Positions 43,929-53,624 are shown, counted from the first letter of the stretch. The stretch is DNA of 64,000 nt from Fortiea contorta PCC 7126 (GCF_000332295.1 NZ_KB235930.1:4925895-4989894); one strand, 5' to 3'. Made by a program: numbers and translations. Notes: generated from the sequence alone by a model not told the origin.

Positions 43929-44537
43929 TCACAAATATCTGGACTTTACGCCTAGGATTGCTGGTGTAGTTAACGCAAAACTGCGGCGCAATTGAAAATA
44001 GCTCAGTTGTTCTTTAACTGTTATCGGCAAATAAGCTTCTACTAAATTGGGGAGACGGAAAACAAGATAATCTAAAGCTACAGCTAATTGCAAACTAGCT
44101 AAATCGGGTGTAACTTCGGCAGAAAATTTTGGTAAATCCCGTTCTGAAAGCGCCTGCAATACTTGTTTAATAACTTGCTCTGTTCTGGCAATAAAAGGAT
44201 GAAGCGTGGCGTTTTCTGGAGAATAACGTGCTAAACTGACGTGGCGAAAGGCAGTTTCTATGAGCATTTTTCCCAAAGCTAAACGCTGATAATCAAGCAA
44301 AGTTGCTGGTGTGGAATTAACAGTTAAATAATTGGCAATAATACTGCTTTCGTATAACACATCTCCATTGTCTAATTGTAAAACTGGTACTGTGGAAAAT
44401 GGATTGATCGCCAACAAATTTGTCGGCATTGTCCACGGATCAACCCAAATCAATTCCATTTCTTTGATGTTATATTCCAGTGCACAAATTAAGATTAAAC
44501 GGGCGAATGGGGAAGTATCATTTAAATACAGCTTCAT
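43929..44537 (-). CDS. Glutathione S-transferase-like protein
   Basis: A 202-residue protein from ATG 44537, which overlaps the MFS stop codon (ATGA). The thioredoxin-like N-terminal domain (MKLYLNDTSPFARLILICAL, then NPFSTVPVLQLDNGDVLYES with cis-proline and the E-S glutathione pair) and the all-helical second domain fit a GST. The catalytic residue is Ser in NDTSPFAR, typical of bacterial GSTs. It conjugates or reduces electrophiles. The translational coupling to MFS suggests a joint detoxification or export function. Confidence 0.85.
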   Translation of the reverse strand: MKLYLNDTSPFARLILICALEYNIKEMELIWVDPWTMPTNLLAINPFSTVPVLQLDNGDVLYESSIIANYLTVNSTPATLLDYQRLALGKMLIETAFRHVSLARYSPENATLHPFIARTEQVIKQVLQALSERDLPKFSAEVTPDLASLQLAVALDYLVFRLPNLVEAYLPITVKEQLSYFQLRRSFALTTPAILGVKSRYL

Positions 44538-45736
44538 GACTTCTGAATCAATTGTGGGCAAGGCTGAGGATGGGTAGCCATGATGCAAAAAATGGAAATC
44601 ACTAGAGCTGTAACACTGATGGCATATAAAGGTAAATAAGAATCAGCATGACTAATTAACAACGCCATACAGAAACCGCCAAAAGCTTGAGTTAAAGCAA
44701 ACGAAAAAGTCATCGCACTCCACGCAACACGATGTTGTTTAGCTCCAACTAGTTCTAGGGCGTACATTGAAACCAAAGTCACAATCCCTGGGGTAAACAT
44801 CCCCACCAAGAATGCAGAGAAATGTAATACCCACAAAGTGGTGGTGAGCAAGGGTAACGCCACGCCCAAAGCTTTCAGTGCAAAACAGACTAATAAACAG
44901 CGTCGAAATCCCCAGCGATCGCCTAATATACCAGTTAACAACGGGCCAAGAGCTGCACCTATGCCAAATAATGACCAGGACACACCACCCACCGCTAGAG
45001 AAAACCCTAACTCCCGCACCAGAAAGTCCACCCAAAACAGTGTATGCGGTAAAAAACCCACGGCGTTACATGCATAGGCTATCAATAAATACCACATGCT
45101 CTGATTTTGCCAAAATTTGACTTCTTTTTCACCAATTGGCGAATAATTGACGTCACCAGATGCAGCCGATTCCACAGATATCTTTGCCCAAGTCTTCCAT
45201 GTAACTAGACTTAAGAACGCACAAGTGACGCCCATTGTCAACCATGCAAAACTGATGTGTATGCTCACCATCACAGGAATCAACAAGCCAGCTAAAGCCG
45301 CACCCAGACCAATACCTGCAAAAATCACCCCTGCAACACGTCCCCGTTGGGTTGGGGATACGTGGGGTAAAATCATCGGTGCGGCTAAAACCATCAAAAT
45401 GGCTCCACCAAAACCTGCTAAAAATCTCCAACTATAGAACCAGAAAAAGCTCATATTCGGGAACGAGCAAGCGAGGTAACTAAGAGAACATAACACCATC
45501 CCCCATCGCACTAAAATCGTGTTACTGACGCTTTTGATGACACGCTGAATAAATATCGGCCCGAGTAAATAACCAATTAAGGTAGCAACACCTAATTGGG
45601 CTGCATCTTCCTTGGAAAACCAGTGAGCTTGAATCAGTGCAGGCATCAATGTAATATAGGCAAAACGCCCGATTCCATTGCCGATAAAGGTAGCAGCTAA
45701 CCCAGCCAGCCAAAAACTGGATTTATTTCCCCTCAT
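44534..45736 (-). CDS. MFS transporter (YbfB/YjiJ type)
   Basis: A 400-residue protein from ATG 45736 (MRGNKSSFWLAGLAATFIG), with twelve membrane segments and the family's GIGRFAYITLMPALIQ start. The sequence resembles the YbfB/YjiJ group of the major facilitator superfamily; the substrate is unknown. The start overlaps the end of the FAD gene by 14 nt and the stop overlaps the GST start by 4 nt, so the three genes are coupled. A farther upstream start at 45763 is possible. Confidence 0.85.
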   Translation of the reverse strand: MRGNKSSFWLAGLAATFIGNGIGRFAYITLMPALIQAHWFSKEDAAQLGVATLIGYLLGPIFIQRVIKSVSNTILVRWGMVLCSLSYLACSFPNMSFFWFYSWRFLAGFGGAILMVLAAPMILPHVSPTQRGRVAGVIFAGIGLGAALAGLLIPVMVSIHISFAWLTMGVTCAFLSLVTWKTWAKISVESAASGDVNYSPIGEKEVKFWQNQSMWYLLIAYACNAVGFLPHTLFWVDFLVRELGFSLAVGGVSWSLFGIGAALGPLLTGILGDRWGFRRCLLVCFALKALGVALPLLTTTLWVLHFSAFLVGMFTPGIVTLVSMYALELVGAKQHRVAWSAMTFSFALTQAFGGFCMALLISHADSYLPLYAISVTALVISIFCIMATHPQPCPQLIQKS

Positions 45737-47618
45737 AAACTTTCTCCATTCGCTGATGCTCACTCGGCGCAGATTTGGCGTTGATTTGATTGACTAAAGA
45801 TTGCACAATTCGATCTGCATCAAGTAATGCAGTCGAATTAACAAAAGGTCTGGGCAAAATAAAGGTGTAAAACTTGGCTCCCTCGGTTGGTGTTCCTAAT
45901 ACCCAAAAATTTTGGTATACGTTATTGTCTCTGCTAATTAAATTAAAATCTGATGAAATATCTAAGCCATTGGGATGAAATTTTTTATTAAAAAATGGGC
46001 GAGCAAAACCATCGTTTATCAGTTGTCGCAGCAAGAGATTTGAGCTTTGTTGAGGGCTAGGCATAGCAATGCGTGAACGAATCAAAACATCAGATTTAAT
46101 AGTTTCAAATTGTCCATTAATGACAAATAAATTACTGGTTTCATCAAATTTCCACTCAGGGTTTATTCCCAAATCTATTTTTAAAATTCCAGCTTTTTTT
46201 AATGCCAAAATCTCCTCAATTCTAATTTTTGGAGGGCCTACAGCCAAGCGATTCATTACAGGAATAAATGAATAAAAAAGCCAGCGATGACTACTTTCCG
46301 TCAATCCAGCAAAATCAATAGCATAGCGGATATTATCTCTGACATCTCTCAAAACATCACAAGCAGCTTTGAGAGGATTGGAAACGTTACCTTCATTAGC
46401 ATTTCTGACATCTGCAACTAAATAATCATCGAGCCATGCATTAAATTTATTTTGCGATTCTAGGGCGTGAGGTGGTATGGGATTTACCAAATTTTCCCAA
46501 TTAAAGTGATGTTGTAATGGAATATAATCAACAACTAAAGATTTGCGCTCATTATCTTTAACAGTTAAATATGCATTAGCAAATATATTTGCTGCAATGT
46601 GACCATGATGTTTTTTGATATAAGTTTTGCTATAGACAAACTCCATATCATTTAATAACAATGGCAGTAAATTAACTGCAAAATTTATTTTTTGATATTT
46701 CTCTTTTAAGTCACTAATCGCTTTACGGGTGAGAAAATTAGCTTTATATTGTTCCCGGGCTTCTTTTTCATTTTTGGCTCTTGCTGATAATGGTAATCCT
46801 GAACGAGAAAAGGCGATTATTTTTGGCTCTTTTTGTGATGCTTGATAGCAAAGAACCTGCTCTTGATTGCGGAAGAATTTCCCTCCTCGACCTATCGTCA
46901 GCATAGATAAGACGTCGCATGTTGATAATCCCAAACCTTCCAGGGCTATTGTTTCATGGGATTGAATACCTGATGTGGATATGTGGAGAGGATAAGCAGA
47001 AAATAAACGGCGGTTTGCTTCATTCTCTTGCAAAATTTCTTGTTCATGTCCCGTTGTTAAAAAAACATAATCTTGGTGGTATTTATCACCATTTTCTGTC
47101 TGAATGTACCATGTTGTGAGGGAGCAAGAAGCAGAAACTACACGCTGTGCAACTGGTTTAATATTTACTATTTCCGGTGCAAGCTCGCATAAATAGCGAA
47201 AGCCCCATTGTAAATATTCACATAATAATTTTCTGGGATAATAAGCATTAGGATCTTGTGATGAGGAGGTGTAGTCACAAAGCCATTCATAAAAAGAAGG
47301 GCCATCTAAAATGAATCCAGAACCTTGCACTGTATGGTCTGAAAAAATAGTTATTTGGCTGGCGATCGTATTTACTAATAAATGCTCTGCTTGGTCAATA
47401 TAATGACAACCTGCTCCCAAAGGATTAGGGTCAAAAATATTAATATTCAAGTTGACATCTGGTGAAAATTGTTTGGCTCTAGCAAAAGCAATAATCCGCT
47501 CTAGAACACTTAAACCCCTAGGACCTGCACCAACAATTGCAATATCAATAGCAATTGGCCCTATCCATTTACTAAAATCAATTACAAAATTTGTTTGCTG
47601 ATTGATAAATTCTTCCAT
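45723..47618 (-). CDS. FAD/NAD(P)-binding oxidoreductase (PF13454 type)
   Basis: A 631-residue flavoprotein. The Rossmann motif IAIVGAGPRGLSVLERI (about 27-43) is followed by FDPNPLGAGCHY, YYPRKLLCEYLQWGFRY and YVFLTTGHE (the ATG motif of flavin monooxygenase-like proteins). It is related in its first domain to the N-terminal part of the protein at 35326-37482. The role is unknown; N-hydroxylation or other oxidation of a metabolite is possible. It begins the coupled FAD-MFS-GST(-VOC) group and shares an upstream region with the divergent PAS gene at 47902. Confidence 0.8.
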   Translation of the reverse strand: MEEFINQQTNFVIDFSKWIGPIAIDIAIVGAGPRGLSVLERIIAFARAKQFSPDVNLNINIFDPNPLGAGCHYIDQAEHLLVNTIASQITIFSDHTVQGSGFILDGPSFYEWLCDYTSSSQDPNAYYPRKLLCEYLQWGFRYLCELAPEIVNIKPVAQRVVSASCSLTTWYIQTENGDKYHQDYVFLTTGHEQEILQENEANRRLFSAYPLHISTSGIQSHETIALEGLGLSTCDVLSMLTIGRGGKFFRNQEQVLCYQASQKEPKIIAFSRSGLPLSARAKNEKEAREQYKANFLTRKAISDLKEKYQKINFAVNLLPLLLNDMEFVYSKTYIKKHHGHIAANIFANAYLTVKDNERKSLVVDYIPLQHHFNWENLVNPIPPHALESQNKFNAWLDDYLVADVRNANEGNVSNPLKAACDVLRDVRDNIRYAIDFAGLTESSHRWLFYSFIPVMNRLAVGPPKIRIEEILALKKAGILKIDLGINPEWKFDETSNLFVINGQFETIKSDVLIRSRIAMPSPQQSSNLLLRQLINDGFARPFFNKKFHPNGLDISSDFNLISRDNNVYQNFWVLGTPTEGAKFYTFILPRPFVNSTALLDADRIVQSLVNQINAKSAPSEHQRMEKVYEGK

Positions 47619-47901
47619 GATTGTATTTTGTCAATAAACAACACTGCTAAACTTCATTAAAAACCGATCAAAATATCGCCCTTAATCTCAGATTTGCAGG
47701 ATTTTTTAAGCACTATGAATCTTATAGTTGCCAAAAATTTGGAGTTAGGCTAGGGAAAGCACACCTAAAATTAAAAAAAAATCAAAATAATCAGTTAAGT
47801 ATTTTCCACATATAAGAGTTACAACTCTTAAATTATGTATAGTTATTTTTCGCTCTTAAACGGGCATAATTGATTTACACAAGTTCTTTGTCAGAGATAA
47901 A

Positions 47902-48261
47902 ATGTCAAATTTGACGATTGAGCAACTTAAACAAAGTGATGTGCCTGTGATTGTCGCCGATCACAAAGGAATTGTGGTGGATATCAACACTCATTTTGTC
48001 GATGTTTTTGGGTGGACTGGTGAAGAAATCATCGGTCAACCGTTGACGGTAATTCTCCCGCCGTTCTTTTATGACTCCCACAATTTGGGATTTTCTCGCT
48101 TTTCTGCTACTGGACAAGCTACAGTTCTCAATCACCCATTAAATCTGAAGGCGGTAACAAAAGATCATCAAGAAATTGAAACTGAACACTTTATTATTGC
48201 TGAAAAACACGAAGGAATTTGGTTTTTTGCAGCTACATTACGCCCTTTGGAAACGACTTAG
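47902..48261 (+). CDS. Single PAS-domain protein
   Basis: A 119-residue protein from ATG 47902 that is nearly all one PAS domain: VPVIVADHKGIVVDINTHF, FGWTGEEIIGQPLTVILP, then HQEIETEHFIIAEKHEGIW. It has no output domain. It precedes the PAS histidine kinase by 24 nt and probably gives an extra sensing subunit for it. The ligand is unknown. Confidence 0.85.
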   Translation: MSNLTIEQLKQSDVPVIVADHKGIVVDINTHFVDVFGWTGEEIIGQPLTVILPPFFYDSHNLGFSRFSATGQATVLNHPLNLKAVTKDHQEIETEHFIIAEKHEGIWFFAATLRPLETT

Positions 48262-48285
48262 GTCGCTAAGGATTGAATATCTCAG

Positions 48286-49701
48286 ATGAGTGACTTGGAT
48301 TCCCAACTTAAACAACTTCGCTCAACTCTGAGCAAAATGGAAATTGCACTGAGTACGGTTGAGGAATGTATTGTTTGGACAGATGGTCGGGGTAGAATTA
48401 AGTGGTGTAATGCTGCTCTTGAACGTTTTTTCGGACAGACTCGTTTATTACTTTTAGGAAAATCATTACCAGAAAAACTGCCTTTATTATTGAATGGACA
48501 AGTCGTTGCGGATGAGTTTCATCCTGTGATGATCGCATTGAAAAGCTGCAAAAATGGTAAACAATGTTATGAATATTCTCAATCCAATCAATATCTAACT
48601 TTAGAAATCGCTTGGTCGTTTGTAGAAATTACTAACAACTTCGCACAATCAGATGACTCTGTAAGTTCAGTGTTAGTGTTGCGAGATGTCACTCGCCAAA
48701 GAGAAGCAGAACGTAGGCTTCAAGAAGTGAATGAAGCTTTAGAACAACAGGTAGCTAAACGTACCCAAGAGTTGCAGGAAGCTAATGCTTGTTTACAAAC
48801 GGAAACTGTACAACTACAAAAGTTACTCAATGAACTTCAACAGACCCAAGCTCAATTAATTCAAGCGGAAAAAATGTCAGGACTGGGACAATTAGTTGCA
48901 GGAATTGCTCATGAAATTAATAATCCAGTTAACTTTGTTTATGGTAATTTGACTTATTTGAAAGAATATGGGTTAGATTTATTGCATTTATTACAACTGT
49001 ATCAAAAGCATTTTCCTCACCCTGGAAAAGAAATTGAGAAGGTTGCGAAAAAAATTGACTTAGATTTTTTACAAACAGATTTTCCCCAACTCCTGAGTTC
49101 GATGGAAATGGGGACTGAGAGAATTACCCAGATTGTGACATCACTGCGGAATTTTTCACGGTTAGATGAATCAGAAATCAAAGCAGTTGATATTCATGAA
49201 GGTATTAATAGCACTCTACTTATTTTGCAACATCGACTCAAAGCTACATCAGAATATTCAGAAATCAAGGTAATTAGAGATTATGGTAATTTGCCATTGG
49301 TTGAGTGCTTTGCTGGACAATTAAACCAAGTATTCATGAATATTTTGGCAAATGCAATTGATGCGATTTTAGAGTCTAAAATTAAACAAATCTCTGAGGA
49401 AATTAACGATCGCTCCAGCAACATCACGATTCGGACATCTGCAATTGACTCACGATGGGTGGAAGTTGTGATTGCAGACAATGGGACTGGAATTTCCTCA
49501 AAAACTCTACCACATATTTTTAATCCATTCTTTACCACAAAACCTGTCGGTAAGGGAACAGGAATGGGAATGGCTATTAGTTACAAAATTATTACCGAAA
49601 ATCACGGCGGTAAGCTCACCTGTTTTTCAACGCCAGGAATGGGGACGGAATTTATTATTCAAGTTCCTGTCAGGATTTCTTTAAAAAAGAAGAATATTTA
49701 A
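48286..49701 (+). CDS. PAS-domain sensor histidine kinase
   Basis: A 471-residue cytoplasmic kinase without membrane segments. A PAS domain (about 20-138, ECIVWTDGRGRIKWCNAALE) is joined by a long coiled coil (about 138-195) to HisKA with the phosphorylated H209 (AGIAHEINNP) and an ATPase domain (NILANAIDAI, IADNGTGIS, FTTKPVGKGTGMGM). All boxes are present. No response regulator gene is adjacent, so the partner is elsewhere. It is in one operon with the single-PAS protein. Confidence 0.9.
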   Translation: MSDLDSQLKQLRSTLSKMEIALSTVEECIVWTDGRGRIKWCNAALERFFGQTRLLLLGKSLPEKLPLLLNGQVVADEFHPVMIALKSCKNGKQCYEYSQSNQYLTLEIAWSFVEITNNFAQSDDSVSSVLVLRDVTRQREAERRLQEVNEALEQQVAKRTQELQEANACLQTETVQLQKLLNELQQTQAQLIQAEKMSGLGQLVAGIAHEINNPVNFVYGNLTYLKEYGLDLLHLLQLYQKHFPHPGKEIEKVAKKIDLDFLQTDFPQLLSSMEMGTERITQIVTSLRNFSRLDESEIKAVDIHEGINSTLLILQHRLKATSEYSEIKVIRDYGNLPLVECFAGQLNQVFMNILANAIDAILESKIKQISEEINDRSSNITIRTSAIDSRWVEVVIADNGTGISSKTLPHIFNPFFTTKPVGKGTGMGMAISYKIITENHGGKLTCFSTPGMGTEFIIQVPVRISLKKKNI

Positions 49702-49743
49702 CACCATGTTACAAAATGCGGTTTGTTAGGGACATACCCGCAG

Positions 49744-49762
49744 GGGCGGGGAAAACCCGCCC
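49744..49762. terminator. GC-rich hairpin between convergent genes
   Basis: Arms GGGCGGG and CCCGCCC separated by 5 nt lie between the stops of the convergent histidine kinase and TerC genes. There is no T run. It belongs to the GGGCGGG-type repeats seen in many cyanobacteria; terminator role is inferred. Confidence 0.45.
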
Positions 49763-49782
49763 TACAGCGAGCGATCGCACAC

Positions 49783-50505
49783 CTATTTCGGGACTTCGGT
49801 TTTCTCAATCACCTCTTCTGGTGCTTGAATTAGAGTCCGCTTAGAAAATCCCCAGGCTAAGACTAAGCCAATAGCTGTAATCATTGCCCATTCTGGGGGG
49901 ACAAAATTATCGTTTACTACTTTTAACAACAAGCGCAAACCCACTAAAGCTACAGTGACATAGCCTGCATCTTCTAGATTTTCAAATTCATCTAACCAAC
50001 GGATAAACAATCCCGTCATGTAGCGCAAGGTAACAATCCCGATGGTTGTACCCGTGAGTACTAACCAAGTTTCTTGGGAAACAGCGATCGCTGTGGTGAC
50101 ACTATCTAAAGAAAAGGCTAAATCTGTTAGAGCAATCACGGGTATAACTTGCCACAAAGAGCTAAAACGAGGGCCGTGACGCTGATTTTCTTCGTCTTCA
50201 TTGACTGTGAAGTGTTGAAACACCAGCCATAGTAGATAAGCAGCACCGAGTAACTCAAATTGCCAAAAATTTTGTACCCAGGTAGCTGTTAATAGGAGCG
50301 TGATTCTGAGCACATAGGCAACAACTAAACCCAAGTTTAGCGCTTGTTGCTCAAGTTTTTTGTCTTCCAATCCTTGGGCGATCGCAGCGAGGGCGATCGC
50401 ATTGTCAGCAGATAGCACCGCCTCTAACAACACCAGAATAAGCAGGACTATAGGCGCTTCAACGCTGAAGTGGAAGTGAAGATAATCAAAAATTTGGTCT
50501 AGCAT
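49783..50505 (-). CDS. TerC-family membrane protein
   Basis: A 240-residue protein with about seven membrane segments and the two TerC signatures LLEAVLSADNAIALAAIAQG (about 27-46) and LTDLAFSLDSVTTAIAVS (about 126-143). The acidic residues in those segments bind metal; relatives export manganese or give tellurite resistance, and plant TerC supports thylakoid protein insertion. No Mn riboswitch was recognised upstream. Confidence 0.88.
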   Translation of the reverse strand: MLDQIFDYLHFHFSVEAPIVLLILVLLEAVLSADNAIALAAIAQGLEDKKLEQQALNLGLVVAYVLRITLLLTATWVQNFWQFELLGAAYLLWLVFQHFTVNEDEENQRHGPRFSSLWQVIPVIALTDLAFSLDSVTTAIAVSQETWLVLTGTTIGIVTLRYMTGLFIRWLDEFENLEDAGYVTVALVGLRLLLKVVNDNFVPPEWAMITAIGLVLAWGFSKRTLIQAPEEVIEKTEVPK

Positions 50506-51092
50506 TCCGGGTATCTCAAACAGAAAAAATTAAAAATTAACTCGAAGGGTTAATTTAATCATGAAAAGTGCAATAAATTGCTACTTTTATTCAGCTTAAC
50601 GTGGTTAAGAGTCATGATGAAGACTATCATGTCTATGCAGTGGCAAGATTACATGGGATGTTGAGTGTATGACGATACACCAAAAGTCTTAAGATTTTCT
50701 ATATTTTGGGATAGTGGAGCGATATTTTTTTCAACGCAGAGGTACGCTGAGGTTAGCACATACCGCCAAAGGCGGAACCCGCAGGGTAGGGACGCAGCGT
50801 TTTAATCCGACACCGTTCTCGCAATCTTCGATTCCCCTGGCTCCAGATGATAATAACCCTGTAATCCATGTGGATGCATAGCCGGGATTACCTATCGGTT
50901 CTAGCCCTAGATTTTTGCCTAATTGTTGCAATTCTTCACTCTTACTTGCTTGCTAGCTCTTCACGTGTAAACATATAAATGCCTGAATAGGGTGATTCGG
51001 TGGTTGCAACCGTCCAAATTGATAACCACTGAATATAATTAATAATATGCTAGCAAACTATTAAGCAAGATTTGTTTCAAACTTGTTACATT
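50506..51092. other. Intergenic region with dispersed repeat
   Basis: About 590 bases. A copy of the ACGCAGAGG / GGAACCCGCAGGGTAGG dispersed repeat lies at 50735-50800. The remainder is AT-rich without a recognisable gene or RNA; it must contain the TerC promoter on the minus strand and that of the small gene on the plus strand. Confidence 0.5.
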
Positions 51093-51293
51093 ATGGCACG
51101 CAAAGGTGGGAATCCAGACATCAAAGACCACGGTTTCACTACCGACCGAGAGCAGCCATTATCTGAACAACTTAATATCAGAATTACCAAAGAAGCGAGC
51201 GATCGCCTCAAGCAACTAGGTGACGAGAAAGCTGAGTTTTGCAGAGATGCAATTAATAAAGCGCTAGATGAACGCGATCGCCAGAATCAGTAA
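51093..51293 (+). CDS. Small ribbon-helix-helix-like protein, 66 residues
   Basis: From ATG 51093 (MARKGGNPDIKDHGF). The C-terminal half (LSEQLNIRITKEASDRLKQL and EFCRDAINKALDERD) has the beta strand plus two helices of ribbon-helix-helix (CopG/Arc) DNA-binding proteins, which often act as regulators or antitoxins. No toxin gene is adjacent. It ends 9 nt before the stop of the convergent CHAT-CHASE2 gene. It could regulate that locus, but this is inference. Confidence 0.7.
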   Translation: MARKGGNPDIKDHGFTTDREQPLSEQLNIRITKEASDRLKQLGDEKAEFCRDAINKALDERDRQNQ

Positions 51294-51302
51294 ATTATCG
51301 AC

Positions 51303-53624
51303 TCAGTTGGTCAAAAAACCAACACGAATTTTGCCGTTTTGAATTGCGCTGACTGTAGTTGTTCCCATCAAGGCGATGATGGAAGGGACAAAGGGTAGCC
51401 AAACGCCGCAGATGAGGACGCCAAAACAGGATACATACACAACACTACAGCTAATACCAACTGCTAAAGATAACCGGGAAAGGGAGGATAACCGCCAAGC
51501 AATAATTCCCCCTACTAAAGACCAACCACTAATCCAGAGTAAGTCTATCCATGGTGAGGAAACTCGCAGCAGTGGGCGTCCATCCAAGACATGACTGAGG
51601 ATTTGACTGACCATGTGTGCTTGTAATAATACTCCAGGCATCTGCTCGTTGAAAAGATTGCCGTAGGGAGTTGACCAGTAGTCTGGAGAATCTCCTTTTG
51701 CTGTCACACCGATCAAAATAATTTTGTTGTTGATCGCCCTGGAATTGAGGGGATTGTTGAGAAACTGGGTTAGTGTCACCTGTTCGGCAATTTTTTTGTT
51801 CGCACGGTAATTGAGTAAAATTTGTCCACCGCTAGCATCGATACCTTGATAGCCGCTAGCATGGGATGAGAGGCGAGGCAGCACAGTATGACCGAGTTGT
51901 AAATTCCCTTGGGGGGTGAATTTTGGTTGAATTCTCTTGGGAAGTAGATAGCGGAATACTAATTGCATACTCAGTGCATAGGGCGCGGAACACAAGGACG
52001 CTGGCTCTTGGTTCATATACATGAGATGACGACGGACCACCCCGTCGCTATCGTGAATAAAGTCGCTGTATCCTATTCGTTCTTGGGGGATTTCTGGCGG
52101 TGGTGCGATACCTTTGATATTTTCGAGTGTATCGCTGCCTTTGCAGACACCAACTAAGTTTTGAGTTTGTTGGAGATGGGGAACTAAGTTTGGCTGCTCG
52201 GCGGGAAAATCACGGTAGATATCTAAGCCGATGACGCTGGGTTGATATTGTTTGAGTTTGGTGAGTAATTTCTGCAAAGATGTATCTGAGATGGATGTAC
52301 CTTTGAGAATTTCGCCTTGTTGGCGCTGAAATGCTAGGTCTGTATCGTCGATTGTGATGATCAGCATCCGCTGATCTGGGGATTCGAGGGGACGCGATCG
52401 CATCATCAAATCTAAGGCTGTTAGCTCTGTACTTTGCAGTAGTCCTAAAAACCTGACTCCACAAACTACAGCAGCGATCGCTAAACCGGAAAATACGGTT
52501 AATGGAAATTTTTGCTTGACATTTGCAAATAAATGTGTATTTCGGACACGGATGAAATCTTCCCAAGTGGGGGGGATTTGGGCAGGATTTTGACAAATTA
52601 CCGGTAGCCAAGTTGCACAGGGAAATTTATCTTCTAGTCCTTGTAGGCGTTCTCGTCCTTGGCGCACTGCTTGGTATAAGGATTCACCGTTAGCAAAGGC
52701 GTCCAGAAAATATTTTAAGAACTCGTGCGCCACTTGGTCGGGTACAGGTTCGCGCATGACGATAATTTGCGGAATTTGCAAATCAGCTAATTCTCGCGCT
52801 AGTCCCAATCCATCACAGGAGTTGAAAATTGCTAGTTGTAATCCTCTTTCGATGGCTTTTTTCAGAGCATATTTTAACTCGTTGATGCTGAGGCTATCGG
52901 TTTGATTCAGATAAATCCGCCCGCTAGCGTCGTTGTCCTGACTCGAACTATGTCCAGCGAAGAAGAGGATATCCCAATTTTGCTGCCAAAGATGATCGGT
53001 TAATTGTTGTAGTTGTGGCTCCACCAAAAAGCTGACATTGGCATTTGTGCAGTTTTGCAACAGCAGTTGGTCGGCTTTGGTGTCAATTCCTTGACTATTG
53101 CCCACAATAGCGAGAATATTCACCACATGGTTGGGTGTGGGTGGTTTGTGAATGCGATCGTAAGTTGGTGATGATAAACCAATTTCCGCTTTGGGGTAGC
53201 GTTCGAGTAAGTCCCATAAATGCCAAGGAAGGCGCTGCAATTGGCTATCGTCCGCTTGTAAAATCACCCGCACTTCGTCTGTGGGTAGTAATCTTTCTAA
53301 CCATTTTTCCCTGACGGGGCGAAACTCTTCGGCTTGTAACCAATTATTGAAACGTGCCCGCAAGATATGGGCGGTGTGGTAACAATTTTGTGTAGTTGAC
53401 ACATTTGTGATCTGTACCTGATCAGCATCCAAACGATAAGTTTGTCCTAAACGTCGATAACTAGACTGCCAATGGTTGTAATAAAGAGGCATTTCGGGAC
53501 ATGGAGGCAGTTTACCACTAATTTCTGTTGTGGGGCGATCGCGTTCTTCGCCAATCTGCAAACTGACAGCAAACCCCTTCTCAAAGTCACCATCGACGAA
53601 CTTTAGAACTACTAATTTACCCAT
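51303..53624 (-). CDS. CHAT-CHASE2 sensor protease-like protein
   Basis: A 773-residue membrane protein from ATG 53624 (MGKLVVLKFVDG), with AGG upstream; an earlier ATG at 53654 is possible. Residues about 1-150 form an alpha/beta N-terminal region; about 165-345 a CHAT (caspase-like) domain with catalytic H225 (FFAGHSS) and C270 (IFNSCDG); after a membrane segment (about 375-400) a CHASE2 domain (about 405-670, with MLIITIDDTDLA and SVIGLDIYRDFP), then three C-terminal membrane segments. CHASE2 would sense outside the membrane; CHAT would be a cytoplasmic peptidase. The DUF1822 gene lies directly upstream on the same strand. The target and signal are unknown. Confidence 0.88.
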   Translation of the reverse strand: MGKLVVLKFVDGDFEKGFAVSLQIGEERDRPTTEISGKLPPCPEMPLYYNHWQSSYRRLGQTYRLDADQVQITNVSTTQNCYHTAHILRARFNNWLQAEEFRPVREKWLERLLPTDEVRVILQADDSQLQRLPWHLWDLLERYPKAEIGLSSPTYDRIHKPPTPNHVVNILAIVGNSQGIDTKADQLLLQNCTNANVSFLVEPQLQQLTDHLWQQNWDILFFAGHSSSQDNDASGRIYLNQTDSLSINELKYALKKAIERGLQLAIFNSCDGLGLARELADLQIPQIIVMREPVPDQVAHEFLKYFLDAFANGESLYQAVRQGRERLQGLEDKFPCATWLPVICQNPAQIPPTWEDFIRVRNTHLFANVKQKFPLTVFSGLAIAAVVCGVRFLGLLQSTELTALDLMMRSRPLESPDQRMLIITIDDTDLAFQRQQGEILKGTSISDTSLQKLLTKLKQYQPSVIGLDIYRDFPAEQPNLVPHLQQTQNLVGVCKGSDTLENIKGIAPPPEIPQERIGYSDFIHDSDGVVRRHLMYMNQEPASLCSAPYALSMQLVFRYLLPKRIQPKFTPQGNLQLGHTVLPRLSSHASGYQGIDASGGQILLNYRANKKIAEQVTLTQFLNNPLNSRAINNKIILIGVTAKGDSPDYWSTPYGNLFNEQMPGVLLQAHMVSQILSHVLDGRPLLRVSSPWIDLLWISGWSLVGGIIAWRLSSLSRLSLAVGISCSVVYVSCFGVLICGVWLPFVPSIIALMGTTTVSAIQNGKIRVGFLTN

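Noticed and set aside
49720-49782. tRNA or small RNA in the hairpin region
   Set aside because: Only a short GGGCGGG/CCCGCCC hairpin is present; no cloverleaf.
50506-50700. Manganese (yybP-ykoY) riboswitch before TerC
   Set aside because: The conserved core sequences of that riboswitch are not seen in the leader.
51093-51293. Type II toxin-antitoxin pair
   Set aside because: The ribbon-helix-helix-like gene has no toxin gene beside it; the next gene is the convergent CHAT-CHASE2 gene.
52210-52611. 133-residue frame inside the CHAT-CHASE2 gene
   Set aside because: Same strand, different frame, low-quality sequence; shadow frame.
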